From: Gemmatimonadales bacterium
Lineage (GTDB): Bacteria; Gemmatimonadota; Gemmatimonadetes; Gemmatimonadales; GWC2-71-9
NCBI GenBank assembly: GCA_025929805.1
Contig: JAICPP010000025.1
Location: 1 to 22,385, forward strand
Direction of reading: 5' to 3'
Length of the DNA: 22,385 bases
Shown: positions 21,975 to 22,385 of the stretch, piece by piece
Position numbering within the stretch: the stretch's first letter is position 1
Layout: each line of letters starts with the position of its first letter
Made by a program: the position numbers and the translations under genes
Notes under the pieces: model-generated
Seen by the model: the letters and a program-made list of their open reading frames with translations, nothing else
Told to the model about the DNA's origin: nothing
The model's database searches: none

Positions 21975-22385
21975 TCACTGGGCTGCCACGAATCTGACCA
22001 TTTGCTGGGTGAGCTGGCGAACGGGATGGGCGCCGAGCCGGGCGGGTCGGAAGACCGAGGCCCGGACCGCTGCCCGCGCGGCCGCCTCGAACGCGGAATG
22101 GGTCCTCTCGATCGCTCGGATGGATTGTGGTTCCACTCTCCCGGCTGTGTCGATCACAAACTCGACCATGACGCGGCCCTCCAAACCGGCTGCCTCCAGG
22201 CTCGGAGGGTAGCGAGGCATCGGTTGGGAGACTACGGCCGCCGGCTCGAACCCCTCCATAATGTTGGTTGCCTCATAAATGGCATCCGGATCCACCGGAC
22301 CACGGCCTCCCACCACGCCATCCGCCACGCCGCCTTCGGTGCCGCGGCCAGTAAAGTCCCGCGGGTCGAGCGGCCGCTGGTGGAC
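21975..22385 (-). CDS. TonB-family protein, C-terminal domain (N-terminus outside window)
   Basis: The last 136 codons of a TonB-like protein are present. The frame is open to the right edge, so the GTG at 22328 is probably internal and the true start lies beyond 22385. The C-terminal domain shows the family pattern PRYPPSLEAAGLEGRVMVEFVIDTAGRV, then a helix with AFEAAARAAVRASVFRPARLGAHPV, and the closing strand QQMVRFV. TonB proteins transmit inner-membrane proton-motive force to outer-membrane transporters. This one may be a stand-alone TonB or a TonB-domain fusion. A bidirectional terminator lies downstream at 21901-21936. Confidence 0.88.
   Translation of the reverse strand, partial: VHQRPLDPRDFTGRGTEGGVADGVVGGRGPVDPDAIYEATNIMEGFEPAAVVSQPMPRYPPSLEAAGLEGRVMVEFVIDTAGRVEPQSIRAIERTHSAFEAAARAAVRASVFRPARLGAHPVRQLTQQMVRFVAAQ

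Overview
The window is GC-rich DNA from a diderm (Gram-negative type) bacterium. It encodes lipoproteins, Tat-exported redox enzymes, an outer-membrane barrel and a TonB-family protein. Nothing here fixes the phylum. The mix of PD40-propeller lipoproteins, SRPBCC proteins, TonB and many multihaem cytochromes would suit Gemmatimonadota, Acidobacteriota or a similar lineage, but that is inference.

Layout. (1) Positions 1-1032 (-): a [NiFe]-hydrogenase small subunit, cut by the left edge. (2) 1310-2428 (+): a PD40/TolB-like lipoprotein that overlaps tail to tail with the next operon. (3) 2406-9594 (-): a tight six-gene operon read right to left. It encodes a NapA-like molybdopterin oxidoreductase, a pentahaem cytochrome built from two NapB-like modules, a tetrahaem lipoprotein, a four-cluster-type Fe-S protein, a DsrP/HybB-like NrfD membrane protein and a slipin. 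(4) 9595-9992: a 398-base divergent control region with an 18-base palindrome and a short tandem repeat. (5) 9993-16651 (+): four coupled genes encoding a 9-haem lipoprotein, a 20-haem membrane-anchored cytochrome, a beta-barrel porin and a 16-haem exported cytochrome. (6) 16733-17753 (+): an Hsp20 chaperone and a CBS-pair protein. (7) 17840-21884: a helical protein of unknown function, small lipoprotein and membrane proteins, and three SRPBCC-type proteins, one of them frameshifted. (8) 21975-22385 (-): the C-terminal part of a TonB-family protein.

How the parts may work together. The (-) operon looks like a quinone-linked periplasmic redox module: NrfD and Fe-S protein, then small cytochromes, then a Nap-like catalytic subunit. 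The (+) operon has the parts of a trans-envelope electron conduit: inner-membrane multihaem protein, periplasmic multihaem protein, porin and lipoprotein cytochrome. Together they encode 54 haem c attachment motifs (5+4 on the minus strand, 9+20+16 on the plus strand). A hydrogenase next door could supply electrons.

The most striking detail is that the NapA-like subunit has Tyr where nitrate reductases carry the Mo-coordinating Cys. The enzyme is therefore probably not an ordinary nitrate reductase. Paired ATGAA/TTCAT half-sites with 11-base spacing occur near the hydrogenase, between the two respiratory operons, and upstream of the CBS gene, which hints at shared control.
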